A stretch of DNA of 64,000 nucleotides from Piliocolobus tephrosceles (lineage: Eukaryota; Chordata; Mammalia; Primates; Cercopithecidae), in the NCBI RefSeq assembly GCF_002776525.5, contig NC_045443.1, forward strand, positions 46,794,137-46,858,136, read 5' to 3'. Under the pieces are notes generated by a model. That model was not told the origin of the DNA, did no database searches, and saw nothing but the letters and a program-made list of their open reading frames with translations. Position 1 is the first letter of the stretch. Each line of letters starts with the position of its first letter. Shown here piece by piece: positions 37,701-46,900 of the stretch. The position numbers were made by a program, and so were the translations under genes.

Positions 37701-40700
37701 TGTGATTGCTGCTACAACTGACTACACACACAGGTGTCCTCTCCCTCTAAAGAACCCCGGGAAGGCTTGCCCTGGGGGTGGATGAGGGCTGCTGCTACGA
37801 CAGGAGGGGAAAGGCTGATGATGTCATTTGGCTGTCTCTACCCCACTGTCAGGAAGCCTGGGCACCCCACCCCCACCCGGGCCTCCACTGCTCACTTATA
37901 AGCACTGGACATTTGTGCCAGGCCCTCCATCAGGTCTGTACCCCTGCCTGCAGTTCTACATCACGTCCCTCACTGTCATTTTGCGTGAGCACACATACGC
38001 ACACATATACACACTTTCTCCCTCTCTCTCTCTCTCTCACTTTCATATATCTTTGCTGATTACAGTTTCGTAACACTGAGGCCAATACCCTCTTTCACTG
38101 TACCTCACACATTAGCCTTTTGCTTATTCAGCAATTCCTGGTTTCCCACTCAGGGACCAGAAAAAAAAGACTCACACAGTTCCTAAGGGCCCTATCAATG
38201 GGTTGGGAGCACCACGGTCTGTGAATATAGAAAACATTCAGCTCCTGGCCCCCACTGCCTTACATCTTTCCTGGGGCTCAAGGAAGCTTCTTCTGCTCGT
38301 GAACTAAGATTATCTTCTCCCAGGCACCAAAAAGTCCAAATAGTCACAGAATGGGAAGTAGGTCTCAGCTACCCAATACAGTATGTTCCCCCCACCCTCA
38401 GCCTTCTCTGGGCCTCGCCTGGCCCAGCACCAGGCCACAGGCAGACTCCAGTCTCAACTGCTGTGGGAATGTCTTCCACTCAAAGCCACAGGCGGAGGAC
38501 CCCAGGAGAGGCCTCAAGCTTGCCAGAAACATCTAGTCAGCAGCTGGCAGAGCTGAGGGGGCAGAAAAGTCAGAAAAGAAACAGTCCAAAGCTCTGGGGA
38601 GCCAGAAGCCATTCAAGGGGCAACGCTTCCCCATGGCAGGGAAGATGAACAGGAACAGCATCCCCAGATCCTGTGTGCCCAGCCAACAGCCTGGGGCCAG
38701 GTGAAGAGGCTACTGTGGCCAATCCAACTCACCCAATGTGGTTGGTGCGAAGGGAGATCTCCAGCTCCCTTAGTACTTTGGTTGACTCCTGCACCCTCCT
38801 CCTGAACTTCTGTAAAAAAGGGTAGAAAAGGAGAGGAATACAAGAGGGCAGTTATAGATTTTCCCTCCATTACTGGCCAGCCATTCCAGGCCCCTGGCCA
38901 CAGAACCCTGAAATCCAGCTCTCAATGCTCAGAAACAGATGTCCAATATCCAAGTCAAAGGGTTTGCCCCCAAACCCCACAGGACTATAAAGGGTGGCAA
39001 GACGGGGCCTCTCTGCCTCATACTTCACCTTCCGAGTTACACTGGGGTCCAAGAAGCTCTGGAGTTTCTGAATGTAAGTGTGGGGAGGATTCTTCACCTG
39101 GAATCGTTCCTGTAAGGGAAACATGCATATGCATATCCACAAAGACAACCAGAGACCTGAGGAGGGCACTGAGGAAGAAAAGCACTCATAGTGTTCAGTG
39201 TGAGGGGACTCAGCCTCTTCAAGTTGTCACCTGGCTCTAGACATCACCTAAACTTGAGGTTACCTTCCTTGACTTATCCCCAGGTGTTGCCATCTGTTGC
39301 CATCTCCTCCTTCTCCAATTAGTGCTCCCTGAGCCTAAAACGTTTCTCTATGTCAAAAAGTATTTTTAAAGTGTGCTGCTTGCTACAAAGATATTGGAGA
39401 TTACAGAGTTGTGAACAGCACCCAAAACAAAGACATAATTCATTGGGCTTAGGAGGCTGAGGCAGGAAGACTGCTTGAGGCCAGGAGTTTCAGAATAGTC
39501 TGGATAACATAGAAAGACTCTGTCTCTACAAAAAAAAACTTTAAAAAATTAGCCAGGCATGGTGGTTACCACGTGCCTGTAGCCCTGGCTACTTAGGCTG
39601 AGGTGGGAGGATCCCTTGAGCCCAGGAGTTTGAGGCTACAGTAAGATATGATCATGCCATTGCACTCTAGCCTGGGCAACAGAGTGTGATCCCTCTCTAA
39701 GAAAAAAAAGATATGATTGGGAAATGCTGTTCACTGCCTGGCCAACTAATGGATATGGGTTAGGAATGCCAAAGGGAGAGGAGCTTGGCCTTATAGAATC
39801 CAACTTTCTCAGCAATGAACTCTGCGGTTGGGACTGAAATGGTTTTGCTGAGCTGACACAGCTCAGGGCTGCAAACACTGCTTGCCCAGACCCCAGCAAC
39901 CCAAAGCAACCTCAAATACTGAAGGCTGGGTTCAGCAAGGTCATCCCTTGATTCCCTTCTACATAGAGCCTGGGACCACACCCTACTTTGGCCCAACCCC
40001 TTCATCTGACCCAAAAAGAAACTCAGGGAGTACCCCTTTGCATTCTGGTCTTATTAGGGCTGCCACCACCAAGATATCTGAAGAGCTGGTAGGTGGAGGG
40101 GCTGAAAAATGTCCAGGAGAATGATATAATGTTAGAGAATAGGACCTAAAAACAAATGGAAGAAAAAAACGAAAGGTCTGAGAAACAGCTGAAATTGACC
40201 TAGAAAAGACTGAGAGATCATCAATTAAAGAACCTCAATACCAAAGGGTTACTATTCTCCAAACCCCAAGCAGGTGCTAACCAACTCCTCTTAATGCAGA
40301 ACACAAGGAAATGGACCTTTGGTGGAGAAGGGACTTGGACTAAGATCTCTGAAGCATACTCCTAGCTTATGTCAAGCAGCATGACCTGGGGAGGCAGTGG
40401 AACAGAACAGTTAGCACAGACTTGGCATCTGCTTGCCTCAGCTCAGCCCTGGCTTCATCACCTACTAGCATTAGGCAAGTTACTGAGCCTTGGGTTCTTC
40501 ATCTGTAAAATGCCAACACTGCCTTCCTCAGAGGGTTCTGTGACGACTAAATGAGGTATTTCAGTGTGTTGAGTACTTGGTCCATAACAATGGATATTCA
40601 ATGAATATCCATTCATTGAATGGTCCAACTCAATGAAATAATAAACATTACCTATTATTATTTCACCCAGAGCCTGAAAAGAAGTAATAAAACTGTACAT

Positions 40701-41492
40701 GGCAAAGTGCTGGGTGAACACACTACCCACACTGCCAGATACTTCCATCTCTACCAAGATGTAAAAAGGTAAAAGGCAACTCTCCCAGCCCTGCATACAG
40801 GCCTGAGTTCACAGACTTGTGACTCATGATCTTCAAATGCATGCAAGGGAAAGAGCCAGGTCATATGTGTTAGAAGATTCTTAACTCTGAGCAAAGTAAT
40901 AATTTCTATTCTCTTCTAGCTTTCAACACAGTTCATGTAGGGAGAGTTTTCAGACCTTGACTCTTCTGAGATATGGGAACAAAAGACTAGAGCCTGGGGC
41001 TTCTCATTCCTAGAGGCCCCGAGATAATGAGAAAGACCCTGCTATTTGCCAGGGCTAAGACAGAGTGAGAGATCAACAGTCCTTTGAGCACCCTGCCAGG
41101 CATAGCCCTGAACCTGCACAGCCAATCCTATACCCCGATCTACCCAAACCCCCTTATACTATTGCCCATTGGAAGAAATCAAGACAGTTCTTTGTGGGAG
41201 CTAGAGGAGAACTTGGCCTGCTAGTTCTGTCTCTGTTACGATAATCTTCTTGGAAAAGAAAGTGAACACAGATGAGGCCAAGCTTATTATAAACATAACG
41301 CAGGGTTCCTCAAGGGACCCAGAGCTGTACTCAATGCCTTTGGCCCCACAGCCTTAGCCAGCCCAAGACACAACTTCCCACCTCCCTCCTCTTTCCGAAA
41401 CCCCATACCTGGTCACAGATCAAATCCCACTTCTTCTCATTGTCATACTGCCGCAGAAGCCGGGCCTTGTCTGGAGGCAGGTTCATGGAGCT
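19663..41492 (-). CDS. FMNL3: FMNL3 coding region, 25 exons (first coding exon lies right of the window)
   Basis: Formin-like 3, a diaphanous-related formin that nucleates, bundles and elongates actin at filopodia and lamellipodia; it is cytoplasmic and membrane-associated. Twenty-five exons with consistent phases join to 986 codons plus TAG. With the roughly 42 N-terminal residues expected upstream (the myristoylated start in this family), the length equals the 1028 I recall for human FMNL3. Order: GTPase-binding/FH3 region (43-400), coiled coil (about 390-470), FH1 polyproline (about 510-555), FH2 actin-binding domain (about 560-960), DAD (about 990-1016). One intron begins with GC instead of GT. 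FMNL2 is the close alternative; the QRRCHLEP segment and the [12 protein letters not shown] end favour FMNL3. Confidence 0.96.
19755..19887 (-). other. FMNL3: Last FMNL3 coding intron, 133 nt, with a C21 run
   Basis: On the transcript this short intron carries 21 consecutive C (G21 at 19793-19813 on the + strand), 38 nt upstream of the acceptor and next to a good branch-point sequence (CCTGACC). Homopolymer length may be unreliable in the assembly. Confidence 0.85.
19793..19813 (+). repeat. G21 homopolymer (C21 on the FMNL3 transcript)
   Basis: Twenty-one consecutive G, followed by cgccc, inside the last FMNL3 coding intron. Could form a G-quadruplex or i-motif in DNA; length may be an assembly artefact. 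Confidence 0.95.
19888..20011 (-). CDS. FMNL3: FMNL3 exon, post-FH2 and DAD start, residues 958-999
   Basis: 124 nt. Encodes [20 protein letters not shown], then [20 protein letters not shown], with the acidic start of the DAD. Donor gtgggg, acceptor cctag. Confidence 0.95.
20279..20371 (-). CDS. FMNL3: FMNL3 exon, C-terminal FH2 helix, residues 927-957
   Basis: 93 nt, phase 0. Encodes [20 protein letters not shown], then [11 protein letters not shown], the long charged helix after the FH2 core. Donor gtgggt, acceptor ctcttag. Confidence 0.95.
20709..20810 (-). CDS. FMNL3: FMNL3 exon, FH2, residues 893-926
   Basis: 102 nt, phase 0. Encodes [13 protein letters not shown], then [17 protein letters not shown], the conserved FH2 post region. 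Donor gtaagc. Its acceptor ends the intron that starts with a GC donor. Confidence 0.95.
21148..21308 (-). CDS. FMNL3: FMNL3 exon, FH2, residues 839-892, with a GC donor
   Basis: 161 nt. Encodes [19 protein letters not shown] and [23 protein letters not shown]. The exon must end GAG to stay in frame with GAG GCC TAC of the next exon, and the intron then begins GCAAGC, so this is a GC-AG intron. Acceptor gaccag. Confidence 0.95.
21993..22122 (-). CDS. FMNL3: FMNL3 exon, FH2, residues 796-839
   Basis: 130 nt. Encodes [20 protein letters not shown] and [17 protein letters not shown]. The [13 protein letters not shown] stretch is a signature FH2 core motif. Donor gtgagg, acceptor tctcctag. Confidence 0.96.
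22223..22303 (-). CDS. FMNL3: FMNL3 exon, FH2, residues 769-795
   Basis: 81 nt, phase 0. Encodes [20 protein letters not shown], then KLQSLDL, the highly conserved GNYMN FH2 motif. Donor gtaaga, acceptor tttggacag. Confidence 0.96.
22434..22502 (-). CDS. FMNL3: FMNL3 exon, FH2, residues 746-768
   Basis: 69 nt, phase 0. Encodes [20 protein letters not shown], then MLE. Donor gtggga, acceptor tcctacag. Confidence 0.95.
22655..22889 (-). CDS. FMNL3: FMNL3 exon, FH2, residues 667-745
   Basis: 235 nt. Encodes [37 protein letters not shown] and [18 protein letters not shown], covering part of the knob region. Donor gtacag, acceptor cctccacag. Confidence 0.96.
23100..23520 (+). repeat. L2 LINE relic in an FMNL3 intron
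   Basis: 'gtgaagtccaaacacctgagtgtggcttatgaggcccagcctgc ... cccaacagactgagagctccttgggtgaaggtctggg' follows the L2 3' region in plus orientation. Confidence 0.6.
23643..23845 (-). CDS. FMNL3: FMNL3 exon, FH2 lasso/linker part, residues 600-667
   Basis: 203 nt. Encodes [41 protein letters not shown] and [15 protein letters not shown], typical FH2 sequence before the knob. Donor gtgagg, acceptor cctgctag. Confidence 0.95.
24134..24258 (-). CDS. FMNL3: FMNL3 exon, FH2 start, residues 558-599
   Basis: 125 nt. Encodes [18 protein letters not shown], then [20 protein letters not shown]. The P-V-FNW-TAL pattern is the lasso that mediates FH2 dimerisation. Donor gtaaca, acceptor caaattag. Confidence 0.95.
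24348..24416 (-). CDS. FMNL3: FMNL3 exon, end of FH1, residues 535-558
   Basis: 69 nt. Encodes [22 protein letters not shown], the last PPLP-containing part of FH1. Donor gtgagt, acceptor ttccccag. Confidence 0.93.
24495..24537. repeat. Perfect 15-bp inverted repeat (hairpin) in an FMNL3 intron
   Basis: Arm ccttctctgagagtt (24495-24509) and its exact complement aactctcagagaagg (24523-24537) flank an A-rich 13-nt loop. It sits in the intron between the two FH1 exons, about 78 nt upstream of the acceptor at 24417 on the FMNL3 transcript. No repeat family recognised. Confidence 0.9.
24897..25176 (-). CDS. FMNL3: FMNL3 exon, coiled coil end and FH1, residues 442-535
   Basis: 280 nt. Encodes [49 protein letters not shown] and the FH1 core [23 protein letters not shown]1 binds profilin-actin and SH3/WW proteins. 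Donor gtaacc, acceptor cctgtcag. Confidence 0.95.
26191..26292 (-). CDS. FMNL3: FMNL3 exon, coiled coil, residues 408-441
   Basis: 102 nt, phase 0. Encodes [20 protein letters not shown], then [14 protein letters not shown] with leucine heptads. Donor gtacaa, acceptor gttgtgcag. Confidence 0.95.
26689..26838 (-). CDS. FMNL3: FMNL3 exon, FH3 end and dimerisation helix, residues 358-407
   Basis: 150 nt, phase 0. Encodes [34 protein letters not shown] and [11 protein letters not shown]. Donor gtaggt, acceptor cttcccccag. Confidence 0.95.
27155..27265 (-). CDS. FMNL3: FMNL3 exon, FH3/DID, residues 321-357
   Basis: 111 nt, phase 0. Encodes [20 protein letters not shown] and [15 protein letters not shown], an armadillo-type segment conserved in diaphanous-related formins. 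Donor gtgagc, acceptor ttcttcag. Confidence 0.95.
27854..27928 (-). CDS. FMNL3: FMNL3 exon, FH3, residues 296-320
   Basis: 75 nt, phase 0. Encodes [20 protein letters not shown], then NIDFM. Donor gtgagg, acceptor ctcattcag. Confidence 0.95.
28094..28385 (+). repeat. Alu, plus orientation
   Basis: ggccgggcgcagtggg to the A-rich tail, full length, in the FMNL3 intron 27929-29350. Imperfect flanking duplication around 'aagaaaacctggg'. Confidence 0.95.
29306..29331. repeat. (AC)13 microsatellite, (GT)13 on the FMNL3 transcript
   Basis: Twenty-six bases of pure AC dinucleotides. On the FMNL3 pre-mRNA the GT run begins 20 nt downstream of the donor of the 94-nt exon. Confidence 0.95.
29351..29444 (-). 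CDS. FMNL3: FMNL3 exon, FH3, residues 264-295
   Basis: 94 nt. Encodes [18 protein letters not shown], then [13 protein letters not shown]. Donor gtcagt followed closely by (GT)13; acceptor cccttag. Skipping would shift the frame. Confidence 0.95.
29771..29847 (-). CDS. FMNL3: FMNL3 exon, residues 239-264
   Basis: 77 nt. Encodes [19 protein letters not shown], then LNNKNPR. Donor gtgagt, acceptor tcttgtag. Confidence 0.95.
30021..30129 (-). CDS. FMNL3: FMNL3 exon, residues 202-238
   Basis: 109 nt. Encodes [20 protein letters not shown], then [16 protein letters not shown]. Donor gtaagg, acceptor atctccccag. Confidence 0.95.
31390..31542 (-). CDS. FMNL3: FMNL3 exon, in-frame cassette, residues 151-202
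   Basis: 153 nt. Encodes [20 protein letters not shown], then [16 protein letters not shown] and [13 protein letters not shown], a Ser/Arg-rich stretch in the regulatory half. The borders (AT|G and CG|G) allow skipping to join AT with G, giving a 51-residue deletion in frame. Donor gtatgt, acceptor tgctccag. Confidence 0.95.
32361..32657 (-). repeat. Alu, minus orientation
   Basis: Poly-T head (32361-32373), then 'ttcactctgtggcccaggatgg', ending 'gccactgcgcccagtc'. Diverged, AluJ-like. Confidence 0.93.
33627..33933 (+). repeat. Alu, plus orientation
   Basis: 'ttgggagcagtggctcacacctgcaatcccagcactttgg' to an A8 tail. Old copy with an internal duplication-like segment near 33805-33835. Confidence 0.92.
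34150..34370 (-). repeat. MIR element
   Basis: 'catgtcatcatctaattttcacaacaaccctgg ... gtcacacagatagtaaataacagaactgagacccaaactcag' is MIR read in reverse. Confidence 0.75.
34919..35002 (-). CDS. FMNL3: FMNL3 exon, residues 123-151
   Basis: 84 nt. Encodes [20 protein letters not shown], then SFAQCSV. Donor gtgagt, acceptor tatctgcag. Part of the GTPase-binding/FH3 region. Confidence 0.95.
35003..38732 (-). other. FMNL3: FMNL3 intron of about 3.7 kb
   Basis: Contains a nested Alu (36786-37380) and a short CT/AC-rich tract (37990-38039). The rest is unassigned; no exon seen. A direct 11-bp repeat (caggaactcca twice, overlapping) occurs near 35610-35630. Confidence 0.75.
36786..37380 (+). repeat. 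Old Alu split by a younger Alu (nested insertion)
   Basis: Left half 36786-36906 and right half about 37225-37380 belong to one diverged plus-strand Alu. A younger plus-strand Alu (36919-37212) lies between them, flanked by aatggacaggca (36907-36918) and aatgggcaggca (37213-37224). Confidence 0.85.
38733..38809 (-). CDS. FMNL3: FMNL3 exon, residues 98-123
   Basis: 77 nt. Encodes [20 protein letters not shown], then RTNHIG. Donor gtgagt, acceptor ttttttacag. Confidence 0.95.
39029..39109 (-). CDS. FMNL3: FMNL3 exon, residues 71-97
   Basis: 81 nt, phase 0. Encodes [20 protein letters not shown], then DPSVTRK, a conserved N-terminal formin-like motif. Donor gtgaag, acceptor tcccttacag. Confidence 0.95.
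39444..39709 (+). repeat. 5'-truncated Alu, plus orientation
   Basis: Starts inside the left arm (ttgggcttaggaggctgaggcagg) and runs to the tail aagaaaaaaaag. AluJ-like divergence. Confidence 0.88.
40390..40600 (+). repeat. MIR element
   Basis: 'ggcttcatcacctactagcattaggcaagttactgagccttgggttcttcatctgtaaaatg ... gacgactaaatgaggtatttcagtgtgttgagtacttggtcc' matches MIR; the palindromes begin at its tail. Confidence 0.75.
40589..40623. repeat. Two overlapping perfect palindromes
   Basis: aatggatattca and its exact complement tgaatatccatt are separated by one base (40589-40613). Overlapping this, ccattca and tgaatgg flank one base (40609-40623). Confidence 0.92.
41409..41492 (-). CDS. FMNL3: FMNL3 exon, residues 43-70 (first coding exon inside the window)
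   Basis: 84 nt, phase 0. Encodes [20 protein letters not shown], then KWDLICDQ, the start of the GTPase-binding region. Acceptor gttctctcctcag; a second AG two bases on would break the frame unless the upstream exon ended differently. Donor gtatgg. Confidence 0.92.
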
Positions 41493-42495
41493 CTGAGGAG
41501 AGAACCTGAGTCAACAAGGCTGAAACCTCCCCTCATCTGGAAAAGAGAAAGATTAGACCGCCCACACCTTTCCGCTACTGGGCCCTCAGACTTCACCCTG
41601 ACACTCCATCGCTGATAAGGCAGGCTTGGAAAAGTGGAGCAGTCTTCCAGCCTCCCCTTCATATTTAGTTGAGTTTGGTTAAGCAATGTTTTCCAAACCT
41701 CTGGTCGTAGAATCAATTTAATGAGTCAAAATTACCTCTATTTTAAATGAAAACGAGCAGATTAAAATAGAATAGAAGATACCAGAATTCATTGCAAATA
41801 GGAAGTATAAAGAATGCTTTGTGAAGCTTTAGTTTCTTTTATATTTTATGTATATACACAAATGTGTCATATACATACATCATACCATAAAATGTGATGG
41901 GAACATGAGACGGGTCAAAAAATTTGAAAAAACACCAGGTTAAAGCAGCAATTTTTTTCAGTTTGCTTTTCCCCCACAACCTGAGAGACAGGTAACTTGC
42001 CTACAACATCCACTGCCATCCTGAGCCACCCACAACCTATGTAGATGCTATAACCGTGACCCTCTTGCCCATATCAGCATACAAGTGAATGAGAAGAACA
42101 TTAGCATGAAGATAACTGCTTAAATTTTTTTAGGAAAAAAATATTTAGGTAAAAATTCACAAAAGTACCAGACTTTGTTAGTAGCAAATTACTAATGACA
42201 CATCTCCCAATTAATTAAGACACCGCAAAGCACCCTAACCCCTTGGCAAGCCACTCTAATATAGGCTATTTGAAGGACAGCGCAGGAATCATTTTATTTT
42301 GTTCACCACTGTTTGGTGACTGAATAAGGTATGAGAGAATGAGTGGGTGAAGCCTAAGGACTTCATCCATGGACTAGCCCTACCCATGCTAGAGGCTACA
42401 TTCCCTACCTTTATCCCCATTCAGCCAAACCTTTCTTCTCATCAGTCTGGCTGTCTTTGTTCCAGGTCACAGCCCTTACCTCTAAAGGCAGTCTG

Positions 42496-42810
42496 GGCCA
42501 GATGCAGTAGCTCACACCTGTAATCCCAGCACTTTGGGAGGCCAAGGCAGGCAGATCACTTGAGGCCAGGAGTTTAAGACCAACCTGGCCAACATAGCAA
42601 AATCCCGTCTCTACCAAAAATACAAAAATTAGCTGGGTGCAGTAGTGCACACCTGTAATCCCAGCTACTCAGGTTGCCAAGGCACAAGAATTGCTTGAAC
42701 CTAGGAGGTGGAGGCTGCAGTGAGCCAAGATCATGCCACTGCACTCCAGCCTGAGCAACAGAGAAAGATTCCATCTCAAAAAAAAAACAAAACACACAAA
42801 CAAAAAAGAA
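42496..42810 (+). repeat. Alu, plus orientation, with target-site duplication
   Basis: Full-length element in FMNL3 intron 1. Perfect 13-bp duplication taaaggcagtctg at 42483-42495 and 42811-42823. Confidence 0.95.
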
Positions 42811-45800
42811 TAAAGGCAGTCTGACACTTTAATCAGATCACTGTACCTGCTCCCTTGTAATCTTGAATCAAATATGATCCCCTACCCGAGGTGTTGCAGC
42901 TGCATGATAACCCATGTGACTTGCCACAAATTCAGCTTCTTCCCGAGCATAGTGCCAGCCACTTAGAAGGCTGCCTCTCATCCTTCTCTCCTTTAGCTAC
43001 TGTCCAAGTTCAGCTCTAACTCTCTGGTAACCCAAGCATGACCACTTCATTTACCTCTGCCCAGTTCTTGGCATTCTCATCCCTGGGGACACGAACTGTG
43101 TGCATTCAGGGTCCCTGAGGAGTCACATAGGCCCTGCATTATTCCAGAAGAAGCAAACAAATCCTAGAAGGAGGTCCTCCAACTTTTGATGGAACCAAAA
43201 GAAAATCCTTAAACATTTATTCTGTCACACTATCTATTTATTATAAATATAATGCAGATATACTCTCAAATCAGCCGTATACTCATCTAGCCCCTAAAGT
43301 GCTATGTCTATTCTTACCATCTCCAGCTCCCAACATGCATCTAGTGGGGGCAGTAAGGTGATAATAAACCATGTGTAAGAGGTCCCAGGTCTGAGCTACA
43401 AGCCCAGCTAATAGCTGGAAACGAGGTCACTATGGCTCAAAAAGGAAGTAGGGTTGAAGTCTTCGGTTGGAATTTATACATGGAAGAATTTATAAAGTGG
43501 GGCAGGTGAGAGAAGAAAGTGGGGCAGGTAAGAGAAACAAAGAAGGGAAGAGAGCCCCACATCACACCTCTCCCTATGGTTCCTGCTGCCCCATGCATCT
43601 GCCTGAACTTCCACAGGAAAGTGAGGCTGAGTCCTCCTCATAGTCTATGTAGTATGGATGGCAAGATGGTCAAACACAAGCCTGGAATGTTCTCTCTGAA
43701 ACTACTTTGTTAAGGGTCAATCTCAGCATACCCGTGTGGACAGCAGGACAGGAGCAAGAGGCCTCAACAAAACAAGGACTCAAAGGTCAACCCAGAGCAG
43801 GTCTCCTAACTCAGCCTAACTGGAGCCAGGCTGCTGCCAGCCAAACTCAAGACAGAACTGAGCAGAAACAGTCCTCAGGACTGGTCCTGGCTCTGTGCAT
43901 ATCCTAAACACATCGCTGCCATCTGACTTCTCCTAAGTCTGTGCCATGAAAATAGTTCTGTTGTCTCCCCTGGAAGAAAGCTGCTGGAATGGGGGAGGGG
44001 GCAGCCTGTCACTGCTGTGGCAGACATCGCATCCTGTCTATGCCAACTTTCTCCCTCAGCCACCCACTGTCAGCTGCGGTGGCTCACACTTCTCCACCAG
44101 GTGAACTGAGGAGGAAACACTTGGTCCCCTCGGTTTGAAAAACTGGGCAAAGTCACTCCCTTGGGTAGTCCCAGCCTAAGAGCATGGAAGAGGCACAGCA
44201 GGGACCTGGTCAAACTCTAGATCCCCAGGAAGGAGTGACCCCAAATTATGGAAACAGGTGGTAGAGGCATGAATCTGCTCTGACCACAGCCACATCCTCC
44301 TGTCTAGAGCTTTGGGTGGCACTTTCTTGACAGTGGTCTCAGACTTCTCTGCTTCTTCTGGGCTGAAGTGTGATGGGGAAGGAGATGGGTAAGGGGAATT
44401 TCCCCAAGCTCCAGCATTCTCAGAAGAAACGGGTCACTGGCTGCCAGTGGGAGCCACCTGCCAAGGGAGCATAAACCAGAGCCTGGCCCAGACAGTTGTC
44501 TTCCTGCTAGACAAGGGCATCAGGGCTTTTGCCTCCACCTGATAATGTGTGTGTGTCTGGCAGGGCTCCAATGTCCTGAGGAAGCCACTCTGCCCTTAGG
44601 AATGACAACTTCCTGAGTTCCGGGGACAGCAAAGGAGCAAACTTGACACAGTTCCGGTCTCAGTCAAAAGGGTTTGTTTCCTTGATATTTTTTCTTCAGT
44701 GGTTCCACAGAGACTATAGGCTCCAAGAAGGCAGAAGCTGAGTTAAGTTCTTGCTAACTCCTCATTGAGACCCTTGCTGAGCAGAAAGGAGGCAGTGGCT
44801 GTCTTGGAAAGGAGAGGGCACTAAATGTGGGTGAAGTCAGAGGGCCCAAGATCAACTTTGGGCTCTTCAGAGTTATGGAGCCTTGGTGAACGCATCCATA
44901 AACTGGAGATAATCTCACTACTTCACAGGGTTTTAACTGAGGATTAAATGATAAATATTTTATGTCTGTATGTGTCTGGAACACTGTGGGTGTTCAACAC
45001 AGTCCCCGCCCCACTTCCTCCTGAAAATCTTGTGTAATGTTCTGATGTCTGAGGGACCTGCCCTTTTGCTTCTAGGCTGTCTCTCTCTGCCTCCATCCCA
45101 CCTTCAGCAATTGCTTCTCAACATTCTGACTACAGAGCAATCTATTATCCCTTCACTGATACTGCTCTGGCTTCCTCTAAGACTAGGCGCCAATTTAATT
45201 ATCATTATCCTGAGGGGTGGGGGACATGGCAGGAGACTCCAAGGAAGAAGGGAGGTAAGTCACAGCTGAAACAGTTACAATAGGAGATGTGAGGAAAAGC
45301 GGAAGATGAATTCAAACTGAAAGCAACTCTGGGAGTGATTCCTAAATCACAGGGAACCAGCAAAACGTCTAATAATAAAAACCTATAATGGGAAGAAGCC
45401 TAAAGGCATGGAGCTGGTGCTTCTCCAGCAAGGCTGCTCTGGTTTTACTGCCAGTTTGAGGCCAGGCAAATCTCCCTGCACACTGAGGTGCATGTGAGCA
45501 AGGGCCCGGTTCCTCCAGCAAGGTTTCCTAACTCTCCACCTGACCCCTGACAGCCCCAGTCAAGCCAAGGAGGAGGGAGGCGGCGCTGGTGGCAGAGGTT
45601 CCCTTCCCTTTCCCAATCTGCACCCTCAGCCCAGTGAGCCCCTCCTCGTTTCCTTCCCACTGCAGGGGAAGGGAAATGCCGGTAGGGTTTGGAGTTTCCT
45701 TCCATGCTGTGAGCTCTGCTCTGGGACTCGCCCCTACTCTGACAGTCTTCTTGAGCCAGGCCTGGGGAAAACCCAACACACAGAAATAGGAACCACCAAA

Positions 45801-46599
45801 AATTCCCAACTGTTTTTGTTGGTCCCAATCATGATAAATCTTAGGAACAGACACCAAAATGGCACAGCTTCGAGAGACAGGGAGAGAGACGTTTGTAACG
45901 TTCCTGGGAAAGAAACTGGAGGCTTTAGGGAAGCTCCAGCAGGGACTGTTTGTTTTGAGAAAATACAGAAAGTGAGAGGCAGTTTTATTAATGTTTTCCC
46001 TCTTGAACCACCTCCCACCAGGTTTCCTATGGCTGTCTTCTCCAAGTATGGTAGCCTCAGCCCCCAGGCTCAGCCCATGGGGACAGGGAGTCCTGAGAAA
46101 CTGAATCTAAAACTGCCCCACAGATTAAATGAATGCTGTCCTGGGCACCACACACTTCTCAACGTGCTGCTGAGCCCCTGACTGCAGGTCCAAGTCCTCC
46201 CTGGCATCCACAAATCAGCCCATTGAGCAGATGAGCAGAGATGGAAAGTGGCAAGAGGACACAAAATCTGGAAGTCCAGAAGACTGCTGAAGGAGGAGCT
46301 GTAACACTGTGCTCCCACCCCATGTTCCCATGTTCCCACTAGGATCCCCCTCACAAACCAACAGATCTACCCCAAGCCAATGGCAAAGCAGGCAACACAA
46401 GGCACAAAGCCCCATTACTAGCTGCCAAAAGGACAGAGTGTAAGGAATGGCCTCCACATGTCTCTACTGGTGGGCAGTAGGCACAGCTGTGGCCAGTTGG
46501 GCACTGCTCCCAAAGGGCGAGAGCCCAAGGAGGTGGGAGCTACCAGCTCCTGCTGCCTTGGCCCTTTGGCGGCCACAGCCAGTCCTGCCGCAGTAGCAG

Positions 46600-46900
46600 C
46601 TCCCAGACAATGAGAGTTATTTTCAGCCAGCGCTTTAACACAAGCCAGCTGGCTAGTGTGCAGGGCGGGAGTCCTCCTCCACCCAGCCCGCCCAGACGGC
46701 AGGCCAGCCGGCCCAGCCCATTGCCTACGCTGCTGCTGCTGCCACCGCCACCGCCGCCGCCTCCATGTCACTGTTTATCTCATTGTTCCAGCACAGCTCC
46801 TTCTAACTCCCCACAAACTGCAATCGTTTGTAAAAGGGAATCAAAAAAATCAGAGAGTTTGATCAAAGGTCCAAGAGCTAAAATTTTAAAAGGTCCAGAC
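46600..46900. promoter_or_regulatory. Candidate intronic regulatory element in FMNL3 intron 1
   Basis: Non-repeat block with locally high CpG/GC and trinucleotide runs (gctgctgctgct and gccaccgccaccgcc, 46729-46764) and clustered motifs: a 12-bp palindrome agccagctggct with E-box CAGCTG (46643-46654), FOX-type tgtttat (46772-46778) overlapping GATA-type ttatct (46775-46780), SOX-type attgtt (46782-46787), and TCF/LEF-type gatcaaag (46861-46868). Function is inferred from motif clustering only. Confidence 0.35.

Larger units (their letters stand above)
39110..41408 (-). other. FMNL3: FMNL3 intron of about 2.3 kb
   Basis: Contains a 5'-truncated Alu (39444-39709), a MIR (about 40390-40600) and overlapping palindromes at 40589-40623. 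No exon seen. Confidence 0.75.

Noticed and set aside
46418..46771. 117-codon minus-strand open frame with Arg/Trp and Gln runs
   Set aside because: The runs come from the GCC/GCT triplet repeats; no splice context or homology supports a protein. Kept only as a possible regulatory block.
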